Of a stretch of DNA of 64,000 nt, positions 60,849 through 64,000 are shown piece by piece. The stretch's first letter is position 1. Every line of letters starts with the position of its first letter. A model generated the notes under the pieces. It was not told the origin of the DNA, searched no databases, and saw nothing but the letters and a program-made list of their open reading frames with translations. Both the position numbers and the translations under genes were made by a program. Origin of the DNA: Caryophanales bacterium UBA6449 (lineage in GTDB: Bacteria; Bacillota_I; Bacilli_A; RFN20; CAG-288); assembly GCA_002437105.1 (NCBI GenBank), contig DJOB01000004.1:62001-126000 (forward strand). Direction: 5' to 3'.

Positions 60849-62278
60849 GTATGAATCTGCTCTATGTGACTTCCGAGTGTGCTCCCTTCTCCAAGTCTGG
60901 TGGCCTAGCGGATGTCATGGGCGACCTGCCCCGAGCCATGGTGAAGAAGAGCGCCGTGAAGAGCGCGGTCGTCATCACGCCGGGGTATCGGAAGACCATG
61001 GCGCGCTTCGGTTCGCGGATGGTGCACCAGTACGATATGAAACTGGACGCACCCTATGATCAGCTCTGGGCTCACCTCTACCGGTTGGTTCAGGACGGGG
61101 TAGAGTACTTCTTACTGGATATACCGGGCCTGTTCGATCGGGATGATCTCTATGGCTACGGCGATGATACCTATCGCTTCGCCGCTTTCTCCAACGCTGT
61201 TGTGAGGTTCATCATCGACCAGTGCCAGGCTGGACGCCGCTTCGATATCGTGCACTGCAACGATTGGCAGACGGGCTTTGTTCCTCTGCTGGTGAAGCGG
61301 GTCTACTGGAATATGCGGTGTATCCTCACCATCCACAATCCCGCCTATCAGGGCTGGCTAGCCCCAGACCAGTTCTGGAATACGTTCCACCTTCCCTTCG
61401 ACCTCTACACCAGCGGAAATGTGAGGCTAGGCGAGAGCGTGAACTTCCTCAAGACCGGGATCTTCTATGCCGATGCGGTCAACACCGTCAGCGCTCACCA
61501 CGCTCAGGAGCTGATCTCTGACGGCAACTGCTTCGGCGGTATCGGATGGGCACTCCGGGCTAAAGGCGATCTGTTCGTCGGCATCACCAATGGTCTCTCC
61601 GACTGCGAGTACAGTCCGATGCGGGATATGAATATCCCTCTCCCCTACTCCTATCGGGTGCGCCAGGAGGGAAAATCGGCTGCGCGCGAAGCGGCTATGC
61701 GTTCCTTCTCGTTGACCGATCGTCCGGGTACTCCCCTCTTTGTGGCCATCTCGCGCCTTACCGCCCAGAAGGGGCTGGATCGGCTCTGGGCTCTGGGTGA
61801 TCTTCTCAGGAAGTGCGGTGGACGCCTGATGATCCTCGGCTCGGGTGACTATGATTCGGAGGGGAATATCTATCGTCTGCAGTCTGCCTATCCGGAGAAT
61901 GTCAGCTTCTGGCGCGGATACGATAACGGGCTGGCACACCTCCTCTATGCGGCGGGCGATTTCTTCGTCATGCCCTCGCGGTTTGAACCCTGCGGCCTCT
62001 CGCAGCTGATTGCGATGCGCTACGGCACGGTCCCTATCGTCTCCGACGCCGGCGGGCTATGCGATACCGTCCTAGATGCCTCGCAGCCGCATGGACGCGG
62101 CTTCGTCTTCGGCAACTGGTCTGATCGCGAGGGGCTGCAGCACGCGGTCAGCCGCGCGCTTCTCGCCTTCCAGGACCCGCGGGCGATGGCGGCACTCCAG
62201 TTCGAGGATATGTACTACGATAGCTCGTGGACGCAGGCTGCTCAGGAGTATCTGAAGCTCTATCAGCGACTGATGTGA
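60845..62278 (+). CDS. glgA: Glycogen synthase (ADP-glucose, GT5)
   Basis: Elongates alpha-1,4-glucan using ADP-glucose from GlgCD. The 477 residues have the N-terminal K-x-GG motif (KSGGLADV, K17) for ADP-glucose, an HCNDWQTGFVP segment, and the GT-B C-terminal motif SRFEPCGLSQLIAMRYGT. The start overlaps the glgD stop (ATGA) with AGGGGAG upstream. No glgB or glgP lies in the window, so branching and breakdown genes must be elsewhere. With glgC and glgD this gives a complete linear-chain synthesis unit, closed by a terminator. Confidence 0.96.
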   Translation: MSMNLLYVTSECAPFSKSGGLADVMGDLPRAMVKKSAVKSAVVITPGYRKTMARFGSRMVHQYDMKLDAPYDQLWAHLYRLVQDGVEYFLLDIPGLFDRDDLYGYGDDTYRFAAFSNAVVRFIIDQCQAGRRFDIVHCNDWQTGFVPLLVKRVYWNMRCILTIHNPAYQGWLAPDQFWNTFHLPFDLYTSGNVRLGESVNFLKTGIFYADAVNTVSAHHAQELISDGNCFGGIGWALRAKGDLFVGITNGLSDCEYSPMRDMNIPLPYSYRVRQEGKSAAREAAMRSFSLTDRPGTPLFVAISRLTAQKGLDRLWALGDLLRKCGGRLMILGSGDYDSEGNIYRLQSAYPENVSFWRGYDNGLAHLLYAAGDFFVMPSRFEPCGLSQLIAMRYGTVPIVSDAGGLCDTVLDASQPHGRGFVFGNWSDREGLQHAVSRALLAFQDPRAMAALQFEDMYYDSSWTQAAQEYLKLYQRLM

Positions 62279-62286
62279 GCGACGAT

Positions 62287-62316
62287 AAAAAAATGGTTCG
62301 GATGAACCATTTTTTA
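62287..62316. terminator. Bidirectional terminator after glgA
   Basis: The stem AAAAAATGGTTC / GAACCATTTTTT with a GGAT loop has T runs on both strands, eight bases after glgA and 17 bases before the end of the convergent gene. Confidence 0.92.
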
Positions 62317-62333
62317 TTGCCGGAGAATACCGC

Positions 62334-64000
62334 TTATTCCGCGATGGCAGGCAGGGTCATATCGATCATGGTAGCCCCGGTATCCGGATCCGGTATCAAC
62401 ATGATATCTACACCGAGTTTTTCGAATTGGAAATCGTACATTCCACCTTCGACATCGGAAGCGTCACTGAATCCGGCCTTCGTTAGAGTTGAGGTAATCT
62501 TGGTCAGCGCCTCCGCGGTGAAGCCGGAATCGAAGACGAAGTTCAAGTAGGTGGCATTATCCTCGGAGGAGACATTTCCTGAAACCTCGGAGAACAGGGC
62601 ATTCTCCGGGATGAAGAATGGGATCGTCAGCTGGTCGCCCAGGGCCAGGTCGAAGACCTGTTGAGGCGTGATGTCCTTCTTGAATATCGTGTCCACGGTC
62701 TGGCCATCACCCTGGTCGACGGATTCCATCAGGTCGAACTTCATATTCTCGTCGGCCCAGGAGGTCACCTTGATCTGGGGCACGGTGAAATCATCGAAGG
62801 TACCCGCGGGGATGGTCGTGGTGCCGATATCGTTGAAGTAGATCTCGAAGCGCGATTTGTTGGTCGTATTGGGAACCAGTCCGATATAGGAGATCCGGTA
62901 GAGCTTCGAATCCTTAATTTCGAAGGTGATGTTTCCCTCGCTGGGCAGATAGGTCTCCGCGATCTCGTTTCCTAGCTCGACGTGATCGAGGACGCTCTGG
63001 AAGGCGGCGGGGAGGACGTAGGTCCTTATTCCCTCCTTCTCGCCGGTGAAGGTGAAGATATCAGACGAGAAGCTGAAATCGGGGAGGGTCTCGATAAGGG
63101 TGGTATCGGTCTTCTTTCCAGTCAGGGGCAGCGAGGTGGTGCTGAATGTATAGGTATCGCCGTTCTCATCCGTGTGGAATCCTGAGTAGGTCTTCTGCTC
63201 GTTAGCCAGTATGCTCCAGGCGTAGGTGTCGGTCGCGGTGACATAGGCCTGCTTGTAGGTCTTCGTCTCGCCGTTGGGAGTCAGGTCGAGATTCAGAGGG
63301 GTGATATCGATCTTCTCCGTATAGGAGACGATCTTGTCCGTGCCCGTCTCGCTGTCGGTGGTCGGTCTGATTCCGTCTATGGCTGACTGCAGAGCATCGT
63401 TGTCCGCGCTGTGCTCGAAAGGTTTGAGCTTGCCGATCGTGGTCGCGTCGACATCCGCGATGGTCAAGTCGATGGTGCTGCCGTACATGTATCCATCGGG
63501 GTACTCCTCATCTCCCTGGTAGACATCGTCGGACTCCACCTGCTTGAGGGAGATCGAAGCGATCTGACCATCCTGGAGTTTGAAGATGGCGCTGGCGGCC
63601 TCGAAGCTGGTGTTGTTGCCGACCATCCTAGCGAAATAGTCGGTGTTCTCCTTGACCTCGGGGTCGTCCAGGTTCAGAGCGATAGTCTGATCATCTACGA
63701 TGGTGAAGTCGTGAACTCCGAAGTGAGCGAGCCAGTTGATGTAGATCGACTGTTCCCATTTGTAGGTCTGACCAGCGGAGTTCAGCGACTTCTCCGTCAC
63801 CAGGGTGTTGTTGATATCCAGGGTGTCGGAAGAGACATCGCCATCGGCATCCTTGTACAGTTCCAACTCGGAAGCCACGGTCTCCGTCCCGTGATATTTT
63901 CCGACGAATGAATAGGCGTCCTCGGTCACTTTAGCGGTGCCGTCAAAGTGCTGCAGCACGGCTTTCTTGTCCAGGTGTCCGATGGGGTAGTAGTAGAACT
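62334..64000 (-). CDS. Large unrecognised protein, probably surface-exposed (5' end cut by window)
   Basis: Not recognised. About 555 codons are visible and the frame stays open to the window edge; an in-frame GTG at 63959 is most likely internal, so the start lies outside. The sequence is rich in Thr, Asp, Ser and Tyr with alternating strands (TYTFSTTSLPLTGKK, NITFEIKDSKLYRISYIGL), has almost no Cys and no membrane helix. That composition fits a beta-rich secreted or lipid-anchored protein like the smaller lipoproteins at 45.6-47.0 kb, but a signal peptide cannot be checked here. Its 3' end faces glgA across a shared terminator. Confidence 0.75.
   Translation of the reverse strand, partial: FYYYPIGHLDKKAVLQHFDGTAKVTEDAYSFVGKYHGTETVASELELYKDADGDVSSDTLDINNTLVTEKSLNSAGQTYKWEQSIYINWLAHFGVHDFTIVDDQTIALNLDDPEVKENTDYFARMVGNNTSFEAASAIFKLQDGQIASISLKQVESDDVYQGDEEYPDGYMYGSTIDLTIADVDATTIGKLKPFEHSADNDALQSAIDGIRPTTDSETGTDKIVSYTEKIDITPLNLDLTPNGETKTYKQAYVTATDTYAWSILANEQKTYSGFHTDENGDTYTFSTTSLPLTGKKTDTTLIETLPDFSFSSDIFTFTGEKEGIRTYVLPAAFQSVLDHVELGNEIAETYLPSEGNITFEIKDSKLYRISYIGLVPNTTNKSRFEIYFNDIGTTTIPAGTFDDFTVPQIKVTSWADENMKFDLMESVDQGDGQTVDTIFKKDITPQQVFDLALGDQLTIPFFIPENALFSEVSGNVSSEDNATYLNFVFDSGFTAEALTKITSTLTKAGFSDASDVEGGMYDFQFEKLGVDIMLIPDPDTGATMIDMTLPAIAE

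Overview
The window reads as a stretch of chromosome from an uncultured-type Bacillota (Bacilli). The genetic code is standard (TGA is used as a stop, e.g. mutS2, pduL, metK). Gram-positive markers are RNase HIII, MutS2, GlgD beside GlgC, CcpA/LacI-style operator logic, strong AGGAGG ribosome binding sites and lipobox lipoproteins. RpoB carries Asn at the rifampicin-pocket position that is usually His (E. coli 526). That change is known from mollicutes, so a Mollicutes-related Bacilli lineage is my best guess, not a proven one. Coding regions look moderately GC-rich with strong codon bias, while intergenic regions are visibly AT-rich. I see no IS element, prophage, CRISPR array or rRNA.

Layout. 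1-9.7 kb: the rplA(partial)-L10 leader-rplJ-rplL-rpoB-rpoC transcription/translation operon, closed by a strong terminator. 9.8-12.3 kb: ftsH with an unusual C-terminal extension. 12.7 kb: a proline tRNA with its own promoter and terminator. 13.2-22.6 kb (minus): a flavodoxin-like gene in an AT-rich island, then a likely operon read HAD phosphatase-mutS2-uvrC-CydD-like-CydC-like. 22.6-33 kb: rnhC (+), then minus-strand ileS-lspA-pseudouridine synthase, a large UvrD-type helicase with a nuclease-like insert and zinc ribbons, a SpoU methyltransferase and a YgjP-like metallopeptidase. 33-37 kb (+): pduL, metK with a structured leader, and an Orn/Lys/Arg decarboxylase-family enzyme.

37.2-47.1 kb is a regulated maltodextrin-type import and degradation operon: lipoprotein binding protein, intercistronic terminator, MalF, MalG, a GH13 amylase lipoprotein, a MalK-type ATPase of 881 residues (about 500 more than usual) and two small lipoproteins. 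A LacI-family-type operator overlaps the transcription start. At the far end of the window (58.6-62.3 kb) glgC-glgD-glgA make glycogen, so imported glucan and stored glucan are handled within 25 kb.

47.1-49.6 kb (minus) pairs an acyl/aryl-adenylate-forming enzyme with a HGSNAT-like membrane acyltransferase. 49.9-55.7 kb is a jetA-jetB-jetC operon (Wadjet/MksBEF SMC-like complex) that stops at a terminator with no jetD nuclease gene. Facing it is an unrecognised 518-residue protein with a disordered N-terminal half and a helical C-terminal half carrying an R-N-x-x-V-H motif like that of HEPN RNases. The oddest loci are the JetABC region with its convergent HEPN-like neighbour, the extended MalK and the extended FtsH. 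The right edge cuts an unrecognised probable surface protein.
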